64,000 bases of DNA from Allostella sp. ATCC 35155 (GCA_006738865.1 AP019701.1:5219974-5283973); one strand, 5' to 3'. Positions 48,246 through 56,785 are shown, counted from the first letter of the stretch. Program-made: numbers and translations. The notes: a model not told the origin generated them from the letters alone.

Positions 48246-49289
48246 CTATCCCCGTGCGCGTTCGTCGAAATAGAAGCCGCGAATGCGCCCGGGGCGGCAG
48301 TCGCCGAAGGTGGCGGCGCGCTCCGGCGCAAGCGGCCGGCTGTCCGCCACCGCCAGCCAGGAGCGCAGCAACAGGCGTCCGCTGTCGGCACTGTCCTGGT
48401 ACGCCGTGCGGGCATGCAGCACGACGTGGTTGTTCACGAGCTGCAGGTCGCCCGGCTCCAGCCGGAGCGAGAAATGGAACTGCGGATCCTCGGCGAGGGT
48501 CTCGAACAGGTCGAGGGCCTCGCGCTCCATCGGCTGCAGCGGATGCGCTCCGGGATAGCGATGCCCGGCTTCGATCTGGAAGCGGTTGTAGCAGCAGGAG
48601 AGACGGCCACCCTCGACCGAGAACACCGGCTGGCGAAAGAACGGCGCCTGTCCCGGCACCGGCAGTTCCGGTACGCGCCAGGACAGGTCGCGATGGAGCA
48701 GCGCCAGCAGGTCCGGGCGCTCGCGGGCCATCGCGTCATGGATTGCGACGCTGCTCGCAATCTTGGTGATGCCGCCGGCCTCGGCCGGGCGGACCACCAG
48801 GAGCGCCAGCACATCGCAGCGGTCGGTGTGGAAGGTCAGGCGCTCGCGGCTGCCGTACCAGCGGCCGATCTGCTGCCGGGCGGCCGTTGCGTCGTGCGCC
48901 ACGGCCATCAGATGGTCGCGTTCCCGGGTCTGCGGCAGTGGCGTCCCCAGGCTGCGGCAGAAGGACCAGAAGCGCTGCCGCACGATCTCCGACCCGCCGT
49001 GCAACGGAAAGCCGCGCAGGATGACGAAGCCGGGACCGCGTTCCAGGCGGGCAGCCGCGGCAACGGCAAGGCCGCCCCGGGCGCCGTCGGCCGGTGCGCC
49101 GTAGAGTGCCCGGAACTGGTCGGGGTCGCCGCCGTCCCCGACCGGAAGTTCCCGCTCGTCCACGGCGAACGACCAGAAGTCGGGATCGTCGGCATCGCGG
49201 GCGAGCCAGGGACGGTCGTCGACGCGCGGCACGGCAGGCCGCGCAGGCGCTTCGGAAGCGGAAATCTGGGGCGTCGGCGCGGCGGTCAT
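48246..49289 (-). CDS. TauD/TfdA-family Fe(II)/2-oxoglutarate dioxygenase
   Basis: A 347-residue dioxygenase. The iron-binding triad is His154 and Asp156 in LTFHTDRCDVL and His292 in NNHVVLHARTAYQD; Arg309 (RLLLRSWLA) would bind 2-oxoglutarate. The body resembles clavaminate-synthase-like TauD proteins (GFVILRGFPL, RSLGTPLPQ). The first 19 residues (MTAAPTPQISASEAPARPA) are low-complexity and contain the inverted-repeat element, so GTG 49232 is an alternative start that would leave that element untranslated. It precedes an ACP gene and diverges from an adenylating enzyme, suggesting oxidation of a carrier-bound acyl group. Confidence 0.87.
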   Translation of the reverse strand: MTAAPTPQISASEAPARPAVPRVDDRPWLARDADDPDFWSFAVDERELPVGDGGDPDQFRALYGAPADGARGGLAVAAAARLERGPGFVILRGFPLHGGSEIVRQRFWSFCRSLGTPLPQTRERDHLMAVAHDATAARQQIGRWYGSRERLTFHTDRCDVLALLVVRPAEAGGITKIASSVAIHDAMARERPDLLALLHRDLSWRVPELPVPGQAPFFRQPVFSVEGGRLSCCYNRFQIEAGHRYPGAHPLQPMEREALDLFETLAEDPQFHFSLRLEPGDLQLVNNHVVLHARTAYQDSADSGRLLLRSWLAVADSRPLAPERAATFGDCRPGRIRGFYFDERARG

Positions 49290-49369
49290 GCTAGTCCCCG
49301 AAACTAGCGTCCGCGGCCGACCGGGCGCAATCGCCATCGACGACGCCCCAGATTTCCGCTCCCGAAGCG
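49248..49369. repeat. 29-nt inverted repeat bracketing the divergent promoter
   Basis: Arms 49248-49276 and 49341-49369 match as inverted copies at 28 of 29 positions, separated by 64 bases. The right arm lies 10 bases before the adenylating-enzyme ATG. The left arm lies within the first codons of the dioxygenase as annotated. A smaller palindrome GCTAGT-N7-ACTAGC (49290-49308) sits in the space between. The match is read base by base; its role is inferred to be regulatory. Confidence 0.85.
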
Positions 49370-49379
49370 AGGGTCCGCC

Positions 49380-50777
49380 ATGTTCATCGACCAGCTCCTC
49401 CGCCATGCCGGGCAGAGGCCGACGGCCGCCGCCCTGGTGCGGGGCGGGCAGACCGTCACTTACGCCGAACTCGCGGAGCGGGTCGAGGCCGATGCGGCAA
49501 GCCTCCGGCGCCAGGGCATCGCCCCCGGCGACGTCGCCGGACTGACCATCGGCGACGAGATCGCCCATCTCGTCGCCTGCCTCGCGCTGATGCGGCTGGG
49601 CGTGGTGCAGATCACGCTCGGGACGCAGGATCCGCCGGTGCTGCGCGATCGACTCTGCGCGCGGGTCGGCGTGACCTGCCATGTGACCGCCGGCCCGACG
49701 GTCGAACGGGCAGCACCGGCCGGCGCGCCGCCGCAGCTGCTCCCGAACGAGCGGCCGGCGATCATCCTGCCGGGCTCGGGCACCACCGGCGACGTCAAGC
49801 TGGTCTCGCTCAGCCTCGATCAGATCGCCATCCAGGCCGCGATCGCCTATGCCGACTATGGCGATGCCCGCATCCTCCAGCTCGCCCCGGTCGAGTTCAA
49901 CAACGGCAAGCGGCTGCGCCTCTATTGCCTCCACCATGGCGGCGCCTGCGTCTTCCGCGATGCGCAGGACCCACCGCTCGCGGTCCTCTGCGGCGAGCAG
50001 GGCGTCACCTGGTTCGACCTCAGCGCCTACCATGCCCGCGACCTGATCGCCGCCAGCGCGACCCATGGCGGTCTCCCGGACGGGACGTCGGTGCGCATCG
50101 GGGGATCGCGCGTCTCGACCGGACTGCGCGGGGATTTCCGCGAGCGCGTCACGCCGCGCCTGTTCATCTCCTATGGTGCGACCGAGATCGGCGGCATGCC
50201 CGGCATCTGCATGGCCGCGCCCGAGCAGCAGACGCCCGACGCCGAGCTGGTCGGGCGGCCGCTGGCGGGAATGGAGGTGGAGATCGTCGACGAGGCCGGC
50301 CGGCCGGTGCCGCCGGGCACCGTCGGCGAGGTCCGCATCCGCGCGCCTGGCATGGTCACGCATTATATTGGCGATGCGGAAGCGACGCGGCGCTGCTTCC
50401 GCGACGGCGGCTGGTTCCAGCCGGGCGACCTGATGTCGCTGTCGGCGGACCGGATGCTGACCTTCCACGGCCGCGTCGACGACATGATCATCCTCAACAG
50501 CATCAACATCTTTCCGGGCGAGATCGAGCGTGCGCTGGAGGGCCATCCGCTGGTCGCGGAAGCCGCCGCCTACCCCGTCGCGTCGGGCGTCCACGGGCAG
50601 ATCCCGGTGGCGGCCGTCGAACTCCGGCCGGGAGCGGCGATCGAAGCGCGGGCGCTGATGATCTATGCGCGCGAGCGTCTGGGCCTGCGGGCGCCGCGCC
50701 GGATCACCATCGTCCCGGAGCTGCCGCGCAGCGGCCAGGGCAAGGTCCTGAAGCGCGTGCTGGCCGGCCCTGCCTAG
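49380..50777 (+). CDS. ANL-superfamily acyl-adenylating enzyme
   Basis: A 465-residue AMP-forming ligase. Motifs seen are the P-loop ILPGSGTTGDVKLVS, YGATEIGGM, DGGWFQPGDLM, GRVDDMIILNSINIFPGEIE and the C-terminal PRSGQGKVLKR with the catalytic lysine. It has no terminal carrier or condensation domain, so it probably loads a carboxylic acid onto the stand-alone ACP encoded across the divergent promoter. GAGGG lies before the ATG. The stop abuts the convergent TPR gene directly. Confidence 0.9.
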   Translation: MFIDQLLRHAGQRPTAAALVRGGQTVTYAELAERVEADAASLRRQGIAPGDVAGLTIGDEIAHLVACLALMRLGVVQITLGTQDPPVLRDRLCARVGVTCHVTAGPTVERAAPAGAPPQLLPNERPAIILPGSGTTGDVKLVSLSLDQIAIQAAIAYADYGDARILQLAPVEFNNGKRLRLYCLHHGGACVFRDAQDPPLAVLCGEQGVTWFDLSAYHARDLIAASATHGGLPDGTSVRIGGSRVSTGLRGDFRERVTPRLFISYGATEIGGMPGICMAAPEQQTPDAELVGRPLAGMEVEIVDEAGRPVPPGTVGEVRIRAPGMVTHYIGDAEATRRCFRDGGWFQPGDLMSLSADRMLTFHGRVDDMIILNSINIFPGEIERALEGHPLVAEAAAYPVASGVHGQIPVAAVELRPGAAIEARALMIYARERLGLRAPRRITIVPELPRSGQGKVLKRVLAGPA

Positions 50778-52559
50778 TCAGTCGCGCTCCCTGTCGGCGC
50801 ACCAGCGACGCCAGAGGTCGCGCAGCGCCGCCTCGAATGCCGGCGTGAATCGGCGACCGTCGGCGAGCGGCGTCGCGGCCATCCGTGTGCGCTGGCCGGC
50901 GCGCAGCTGCGACAGCCGCTCGGGATCGGCGGCGAGCGCCGCGGCGACGGCGACATACGCGTCCTCGTCGCCGACGATCCATTCGGTCCGGCCGATCGTG
51001 GCAAGGAAGGCTGCGGTCTGCCGGGCCACCATCCGATCCCCCGCCAGGGTCACCACCGGAACGCCCATCCACAAGGCTTCGACGGAAGTCAGACCGCCGG
51101 AATAGGGGAAGGGGTCGAGCGCGACATCGACCGCGCCGTAACGCTCCAGCATCGTCCGGTGCGGGTCGCGCCCCTCCAGGATCAGGCGCTCGGCGGCGAT
51201 GCCGCGCGCGGCGAAGCGCGCCCGATGGCTGGCGGCGACGGCGGGATCGCCCAGCGTCTTGCTTTTGAGCAGGAGACGCGCATCGGGCACCGTCGCCAGC
51301 AGCCGGGACCACAGCGCGACCACGCGGTCGTTGATCTTCGACAGGTTGTTGAAGCAGCCGAAGGTGGGCGGTGCGCCGGCCGCGCTCGGCGGCGGCGCCG
51401 GCTCGGGCATGTCCGCCGGCGGCGCGTAGCACATGGCGCCCGCCGCCACGCGCACCACGGTCTCGGTGAAGTGGCGCTCCTCGCCCGGCGGCACCTCGGA
51501 GGCATCGGTCAGCAGATGTCCGATCGCCGGCAGGCCGGTGGTGTCGATCCAGCCGATCCAGCTTGCCTGCACCGGGGCCGGGCGGAGTGCGAAGGCGGCA
51601 AGGCGATTGCCGGTGGTGTGCCCCGCCAGGTCGATCAGGATGTCGATGCCGTCCGCGCGGATCTGGGCGGCCAGGTTCTGGTCCGACAGTCCGGCGACCG
51701 GGCGCCAGCGGTCGACCATGCCGCGGATGCGCGCCGTGACGTCGTCTTCGGCCCGGCGACTGGAGTAGGCGGTGACGTGGAAGCGGTCGCGGTCCCGCGA
51801 TGCCAGCGCCGGCATCAGGAACCAGCCGACCGGATGCCGGCAGAAGTCGGGGGAGACGTAGCCGAGGTTGAGACGGCGCTCCGGGTCGGCCGGGTTGGCG
51901 TAGGGGGCCGGCGATGCAGCACGCCCATGCTGCTCGCCCCAGCGCCGGTGGTCCCGCGCCAGTTCCTCCGGCGTCCGCTCCGGGTCGTAGTGCAGCGCGA
52001 GCAGGCGGTTGCTGGCGAGCGCGGCGTCGGCCGGCGCCAGACGTATCGCCGTGTCGAACGCGGCAAGCCCCTCCGCGATCTCCCCGACCGCGACCAGCGC
52101 CTGGGCGAGGTTGTTCCAGGCATCGACATGCCCGGGCGCCGATCGCGTCGCCCGCCGGTAGTGCCCGATCGCCTCTGCGAGCGCATTGGCGGCCTGGAGG
52201 TCGCAGGCGAGGTTGTAGTGGGCCTGGGCATGATCCGGGTCGAGGTCGAGCGCCCGGCGCTCGGCGGCGATCGCGCCGTCGCGATCGCCGGTGAGGCCGA
52301 GCGCCAGCCCGAGATCGACCAGCATGTCCGCCGTCGGCTGCAGGGCGGCGGCCCGCCGCAGCAGCGCGACCGCCGGTCCGGCATGGCCGGTCCGCAGCGC
52401 CACCGCGGCGAGCCCGTGCAGCGCCCGTGCATCGTCGCCGCGGCGGCCCAGCCGCGCACGGAAGAGCGCTTCCGCCTCCGCCAGGCGGCCGGCGCGCAGC
52501 GCCGCGTCGGCCTTGCGCAGGTCGGGCGGAAGGTCACCGGGGCGTGGCGGGCGGGCCAT
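50778..52559 (-). CDS. TPR-containing GT41 (O-GlcNAc transferase-like) glycosyltransferase
   Basis: A 593-residue protein. Residues about 15-215 hold five to six TPR repeats (e.g. AQAHYNLACDLQAANALAEA, VDAWNNLAQALVAVGEIAEG). The C-terminal half is the SPINDLY/OGT catalytic domain: GYVSPDFCRHPVGWFLMPAL, DILIDLAGHTTGNRL, FGCFNNLSKINDRVV and VALDPFPYSGGLTSVEALWM. Such enzymes add a sugar to Ser/Thr of target proteins such as flagellins or surface proteins. Donor and target are unknown. It sits 8 bases downstream of the MetX-like gene. Confidence 0.9.
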   Translation of the reverse strand: MARPPRPGDLPPDLRKADAALRAGRLAEAEALFRARLGRRGDDARALHGLAAVALRTGHAGPAVALLRRAAALQPTADMLVDLGLALGLTGDRDGAIAAERRALDLDPDHAQAHYNLACDLQAANALAEAIGHYRRATRSAPGHVDAWNNLAQALVAVGEIAEGLAAFDTAIRLAPADAALASNRLLALHYDPERTPEELARDHRRWGEQHGRAASPAPYANPADPERRLNLGYVSPDFCRHPVGWFLMPALASRDRDRFHVTAYSSRRAEDDVTARIRGMVDRWRPVAGLSDQNLAAQIRADGIDILIDLAGHTTGNRLAAFALRPAPVQASWIGWIDTTGLPAIGHLLTDASEVPPGEERHFTETVVRVAAGAMCYAPPADMPEPAPPPSAAGAPPTFGCFNNLSKINDRVVALWSRLLATVPDARLLLKSKTLGDPAVAASHRARFAARGIAAERLILEGRDPHRTMLERYGAVDVALDPFPYSGGLTSVEALWMGVPVVTLAGDRMVARQTAAFLATIGRTEWIVGDEDAYVAVAAALAADPERLSQLRAGQRTRMAATPLADGRRFTPAFEAALRDLWRRWCADRERD

Positions 52560-52567
52560 CCGCCGCG

Positions 52568-53614
52568 TCAGGGGACGAGCGGCTCCAGGAACCGGCGCAG
52601 CGGCGCCTCCCATTTCTGCCAGTCGGCGCCGCTCGCGGTATGGCCGTACTCGGTATCGATCTCGAAGTAGGCGGCGTCGACCCCGGCCGCCTTCAGCCGC
52701 GCCATGACGTCGGGCGCGATCGCCGGCGGGAACAGCACGTCGGTCCGGGCGATCACGTAGAGCACCTTGGCGCGGATGCGGTCGAACCTGCCGGTCGTGT
52801 CGAAGCGATCGGCCGCCTTGCGCAGGATCAGCAGCGAGTGGGCGTCGAAGCGATCGGCCCATGCCTCGGCCTGGGCTCGCATCCGCGCCTCGCGCGTGGT
52901 CGGGTCGAGGCCCTGATCGGCCAGCACCTCGTCGGCGCCGTAGCGCTTCAGGGTCTCGTAGCGGATCGCGCGCATCGTCGCCGTCACCCCGCCCGGCCGG
53001 TCGTAGTACCAGCCGCCGTTCCAGTTCGGATCGGCCGAGATGCGGGCCAGCAGCTCGGGATAGGCCTGCCGCGGGCTGGCCGGCGCCGTCACGACCGGCA
53101 CGATCGCGTCCATGAAGTCCGGGTGGTCGACCGCCCACTGGAAGGCCTGGAACCCGCCATAGGAATTGCCGGCGACGGCGGCCAGATGCTTCACCCCGAG
53201 ATGCTCCAGCATCCGGCGCTGCGCGCCGATGATGTCGGAGACGGTGATGTCGGGAAAGGTCGGCCCATAGGGCCGGCCGGTCGCCGGGTCGACGTCCCGG
53301 GCGTTGGTCGAGCCGTAGGACGAGCCCAGCATGTTGGAGGCGACGACGAAGAGGCGGTCGGTGTCGATCGCCTTGCCCGGACCGACCAACCCGTCCCACC
53401 AGCCGGGCTGGCCGCCGTTCTCGGGGTTGCGTCCGGCGGCATGGTGGCTGGACGTGAACCCGTGGGTCAGCAGCACGGCGTTGCGGCCGTCCGGCGCCAG
53501 CCTGCCATAGGCTTCGTAGGCGAGCCGTACCTTGGGGAGGTGGCCGCCCAGCTCCAGCGGGAAGTCCGAAGTCTCGAAATACTGCGTGCGCGTCGCGCCC
53601 TGGTGGCCTGGCAT
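52568..53614 (-). CDS. Alpha/beta-hydrolase of the homoserine O-acetyltransferase (MetX) family
   Basis: A 348-residue protein with the MetX layout: YETYG-like LAYEAYGRL, THGFTSSHHAAG, the oxyanion and ligand region DRLFVVASNMLGSSYGSTN, and a nucleophile elbow AGNSYGGFQAFQWA. An Asp follows in IARTDVLFPP, with a late His in EYGHTASG. Differences from true MetX (elbow GNSYGG in place of GGSMGG, and GHTAS where MetX has GHDAF) argue for another ester or acyl-transfer reaction. No other methionine genes are near. Confidence 0.8.
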   Translation of the reverse strand: MPGHQGATRTQYFETSDFPLELGGHLPKVRLAYEAYGRLAPDGRNAVLLTHGFTSSHHAAGRNPENGGQPGWWDGLVGPGKAIDTDRLFVVASNMLGSSYGSTNARDVDPATGRPYGPTFPDITVSDIIGAQRRMLEHLGVKHLAAVAGNSYGGFQAFQWAVDHPDFMDAIVPVVTAPASPRQAYPELLARISADPNWNGGWYYDRPGGVTATMRAIRYETLKRYGADEVLADQGLDPTTREARMRAQAEAWADRFDAHSLLILRKAADRFDTTGRFDRIRAKVLYVIARTDVLFPPAIAPDVMARLKAAGVDAAYFEIDTEYGHTASGADWQKWEAPLRRFLEPLVP

Positions 53615-53713
53615 GGGTGGTCCCGGAGAGTTGGAGTGAATGGTCGGCCACTATAGCGCCGATCGCCGCATCGGGCCGAGCGCGCGGACGTCATCGCCGA
53701 TAGGATCGGGGGG

Positions 53714-54379
53714 ATGAAACCGCCACGGCCATCCGAATTTCCGGAGTACTCGGCCGGCGAGCGCCGCGCCGACCGCTGGGTGCACGTCCTGGGTATCGCG
53801 GGCGCGCTGGCGGGAGCGGCCGTACTGCTTTCGTCGGGCGGAGCCGACAGGCCCCGCGCGGTGACCGCCAGCCTCGCCGTCTACTGCACCGGCCTCGTCC
53901 TCATGCTGGGCGCCTCGGCCGCCTACAACCTGACGCCGCCAGGGCGGGCCAAGGAACGCCTCCGCCGGCTCGACCATGCGGCGATCTACGCCATGATCGC
54001 CGGCAGCTACACGCCGTTCCTCGCAAACCTCGTCGCCTGGCCGTGGGGGCCGATACTCCTGGCGATGGTATGGGCGGCAGCCGCGATCGGCATCCTGCTC
54101 AAGCTGGCGGCTCCAAGGCGCTACGAGCGCCTCGGCACGGCGCTCTATCTCGTGCAGGGCTGGATTCTGCTGCCCGCCATCGGGCCGATCGGCGCGGCGC
54201 TGCCCGGCCTCGTGCTCGGCCTGCTGCTGGCCGGAGGCGCCGTCTACACGCTGGGCGTCTTCGTCCATTCGGCACGGCGCCTGCGGTACCACAATGCGAT
54301 CTGGCACGGCATGGTGCTGGCAGCGGCGGCGCTTCATTTCGGCGCCGTCGCTGTCGCATTCGCCGGACGGATCAGCTGA
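53714..54379 (+). CDS. Hemolysin III-family (TrhA/YqfA, PAQR-like) membrane protein
   Basis: A 221-residue protein with about seven membrane helices. Family signatures are ERRADRWVHVLGI, YNLTPPGRAKERLRRLDHAA, IYAMIAGSYTPF and the C-terminal RLRYHNAIWHGMVLAAAALH. The conserved His and Asp residues are those of the PAQR/hemolysin III zinc site. Bacterial members affect membrane lipid homeostasis rather than haemolysis. Its end overlaps the convergent SDR by eight bases. Confidence 0.87.
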   Translation: MKPPRPSEFPEYSAGERRADRWVHVLGIAGALAGAAVLLSSGGADRPRAVTASLAVYCTGLVLMLGASAAYNLTPPGRAKERLRRLDHAAIYAMIAGSYTPFLANLVAWPWGPILLAMVWAAAAIGILLKLAAPRRYERLGTALYLVQGWILLPAIGPIGAALPGLVLGLLLAGGAVYTLGVFVHSARRLRYHNAIWHGMVLAAAALHFGAVAVAFAGRIS

Positions 54380-55124
54380 GGAGCTGGCCGCCGTCGACGC
54401 AGATGGTCTGGCCGGTCACCCATCGGGCGAGCGGCGAGGCGAGGAACATCACGACGTTCGCCACCTCCTCCGGCCGGCCGAGCCGGCCGAACGGGATCTT
54501 GCCCAGCACGTTGGCATAGAGCTGCTCGCCGGCGAGCCGGCGTTGCTCCCAGGTGCCGCCGGGGAACTCGATCGAGCCCGGCGCCACGCAGTTCACCCGG
54601 ATGCATTTGGCCGCCAGCATCAGCGCCTGGCTGGTGGTGTACTGGATGACGGCAGCCTTGACCGCGGCATAGGGCGCCGAGCGCGTCGAGGCGTGGTAGC
54701 CGGAGATCGAGGAGATGTTGACGATCGCGCCGCCGCCGGCCTCGGCGATCAGCGGGATCGCCGCATGCGAGGCGCGGACCGTGGCCATCACGTCGACGGC
54801 CAGGCCCTTGGCCCAGCCCTCCTCGTCGTCCGTCGAGCCGAAGCCCGAGGCGTTGTTGACCAGGATGTCGACGCCGCCCAGCGCCGCGGCCGCCTCGGCG
54901 ACCCAGCGCTTGACGGCCGGTCCGTCGGCCAGATCGCAGGACGCGGCATGGGCCTTGTGGCCGTGGCCCGCGATCTCCTGGCGGGTCTGCTCCAGCGTCT
55001 CCGCGCCGCGGGCGCAGATGGCGACGTCGGCCCCGGCCGCTGCAAACCCGAGCGCGATCGATCGGCCGATGCCGCGGCTGCCGCCGGCCACCAGGACGCG
55101 CTTGCCGCCGAATTCCAGTTGCAT
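54372..55124 (-). CDS. Short-chain dehydrogenase/reductase
   Basis: A 250-residue classical SDR with LVAGGSRGIGRSIALGFAAA, DILVNNASGFG, NISSISGYH and the catalytic APYAAVKAAVIQYT (Tyr-x3-Lys). The segment VAICARGAETLEQT after beta2 suits NADPH. The substrate is unknown. The ATG at 55124 follows GAGGTG. It is 62 bases downstream of a methyltransferase gene on the same strand. Confidence 0.88.
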   Translation of the reverse strand: MQLEFGGKRVLVAGGSRGIGRSIALGFAAAGADVAICARGAETLEQTRQEIAGHGHKAHAASCDLADGPAVKRWVAEAAAALGGVDILVNNASGFGSTDDEEGWAKGLAVDVMATVRASHAAIPLIAEAGGGAIVNISSISGYHASTRSAPYAAVKAAVIQYTTSQALMLAAKCIRVNCVAPGSIEFPGGTWEQRRLAGEQLYANVLGKIPFGRLGRPEEVANVVMFLASPLARWVTGQTICVDGGQLLS

Positions 55125-55186
55125 GGTCACCTCGTTCTCCTCGTCTGGGCCGCGGTTGCGGCGCGAATGTACTGGTCTTGCGGGGA

Positions 55187-56017
55187 TCAGGCCGGCCGGC
55201 GCACCAGGATCTCGACCGGGACGGCTCGCCCCTCTTCCAGGCTGCGGATCGAATTGACCGTCAGATCCTGCATCCGGTCGCCCATCAGGACCCGCAGGCT
55301 GAGCGGCGGCATGCCCTCGGCCTCGATCTTGCGGCGAATGGCGCTCTGCTTCGGCACCGTCTCGGCCGCGGTGTCGCGGAAGGAGAGGATCTCGAACCCG
55401 GCCGTCAGGATGTCCGCGCGGGTCTCCTCCGCGGTCGATAGGAAGCTGGTGGCAGGGGTCTCGGCCCAGGGGACGGGGAAATGCGGCGGCCCGGCCGGGC
55501 CGGCCAGCAGGTTCGACAGGGCAGCGACACCGCCCGGCTTCAGCACCCGGAACAGCTCGGCATAGAAGCCGCGCTTGTCGGCGATGTTCATCACCACGTT
55601 CTGGGAGTAGGCGCGGTCGAAGGCGGCGTCGGGCAGCGGCAGGGCCAGCGCGTTGCCCTCCAGGATGCGGACCCGTTCCTCCATTCCGGTGGCCCGGTTC
55701 AGCTCGCGTGCCGCCTCGCAGAATGCCGGGGTCAGGTCGACGCCGGTGACGCGGCACCCGAACGTCCAGGCGATCCAGCGCGCCGGGCCGCCGATGCCGC
55801 AGCCGACATCGGCGATCTCCTCGTCCGCCTGCGGTTGCAGAAGCGCCACCAGCTCCCGTGTGGCCTGGATGCCGCGACCATGGAACTGGTCGAGCGGCGC
55901 CAGCGCGTCGGGCGTCGCCGGCGTGTCCGGCCCGCCGGCGGCGGCCAGCGCGTCCAGGATGCGCCGGGCAATGCCCGAACTCGAATAATGGTCCTCGACC
56001 CGCGGTCCTGTCGTCAT
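55187..56017 (-). CDS. SAM-dependent methyltransferase (class I)
   Basis: A 276-residue methyltransferase. Motif I is EEIADVGCGIGGPARWIA, preceded by LDQFHGRGIQATRELVALL, with the SAM-ribose acidic residue in VTGVDLTPAFCEAA and motif IV-like FDRAYSQNVVMNI. The layout resembles sarcosine/dimethylglycine-type N-methyltransferases and related small-molecule enzymes. The substrate is not known. It starts 31 bases after the preceding gene on this strand. Confidence 0.87.
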   Translation of the reverse strand: MTTGPRVEDHYSSSGIARRILDALAAAGGPDTPATPDALAPLDQFHGRGIQATRELVALLQPQADEEIADVGCGIGGPARWIAWTFGCRVTGVDLTPAFCEAARELNRATGMEERVRILEGNALALPLPDAAFDRAYSQNVVMNIADKRGFYAELFRVLKPGGVAALSNLLAGPAGPPHFPVPWAETPATSFLSTAEETRADILTAGFEILSFRDTAAETVPKQSAIRRKIEAEGMPPLSLRVLMGDRMQDLTVNSIRSLEEGRAVPVEILVRRPA

Positions 56018-56048
56018 GCGCTTCTCCGTCCCCGACCCGTTCCTGCGA

Positions 56049-56759
56049 TCACCGGCGGCCGGTGCGCCGGCCGCCCGGGCGACCGCGACCTGCAGCGGAA
56101 TCCCGCGGCGTCATGCGCTCCGGCGCTCCGGCGGCTCTCGGGCCCTGGCCGGACGGCCGTCCCGGTCTCGCTGCCTGGGTTGGCCGTTCGCCGGGCGTTC
56201 GTTCGGGGGTCGGGCGTTCGGGGGCCGGGCGATCGGCAGCCGATCGGCTTCGCGCCGGTTTCCCGGGCGTGGCGGCGGTGCGGCCAGGGGCTGACCCGGC
56301 GCCGGGCCGCGCCTTGTCCCGGCGGGAGGTCCGCTCCGGCCGCTCGTCGGAACGCGTTGCGGCCTTGGCTTCGGCCCGCCGCTCGCGGTTCCGCCGCGCT
56401 TCGCGCTCCCGGACGGTCGCCGCATGGACCTGCCACGGTGCCTCGCCGGCGGCCGCACAGGCCTCCTGCCAGATGCGCTCGAGGTCGGCCTTGCCGCGAT
56501 GCTGCCGCACGGGCTCGTCGGGCGGCAGGCCGGAGGCGAGCGCCGCATAGAAATGCGCGCGGCAATGGGTGCGCCAGGCGGTCTCACAAGCCTCCGGCGG
56601 GACGGCGATGCCGGCCCGGGCGGCGCGGGCGATCGCGTCGGCATGCAGCTGTTCGATCGCGCGCTGATGCTCGCTGGTCGCGAGCAGCTCCTCGCGGGTG
56701 CATTCCGCGACCTTGCGCTTGAGGCCGGGCACGATGGAATCGAGGGTGATGCGGCGCAT
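56049..56759 (-). CDS. Protein of unknown function with a basic Pro/Arg-rich tail
   Basis: A 236-residue protein. Residues 1-110 form a folded-looking helical domain (RRITLDSIVPGLKRKVAECT, then EELLATSEHQRAIEQLHADA). The rest is low-complexity and strongly basic, with repeats such as RPAPERPTPERTPGERP. Such tails often bind nucleic acid or ribosomes, but no family is recognised. The ATG at 56759 has GAAGG eight bases upstream. Confidence 0.6.
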   Translation of the reverse strand: MRRITLDSIVPGLKRKVAECTREELLATSEHQRAIEQLHADAIARAARAGIAVPPEACETAWRTHCRAHFYAALASGLPPDEPVRQHRGKADLERIWQEACAAAGEAPWQVHAATVREREARRNRERRAEAKAATRSDERPERTSRRDKARPGAGSAPGRTAATPGKPARSRSAADRPAPERPTPERTPGERPTQAARPGRPSGQGPRAAGAPERMTPRDSAAGRGRPGGRRTGRR

Positions 56760-56785
56760 CGGGCAGACCTTCGCTCGGGAGGTGT

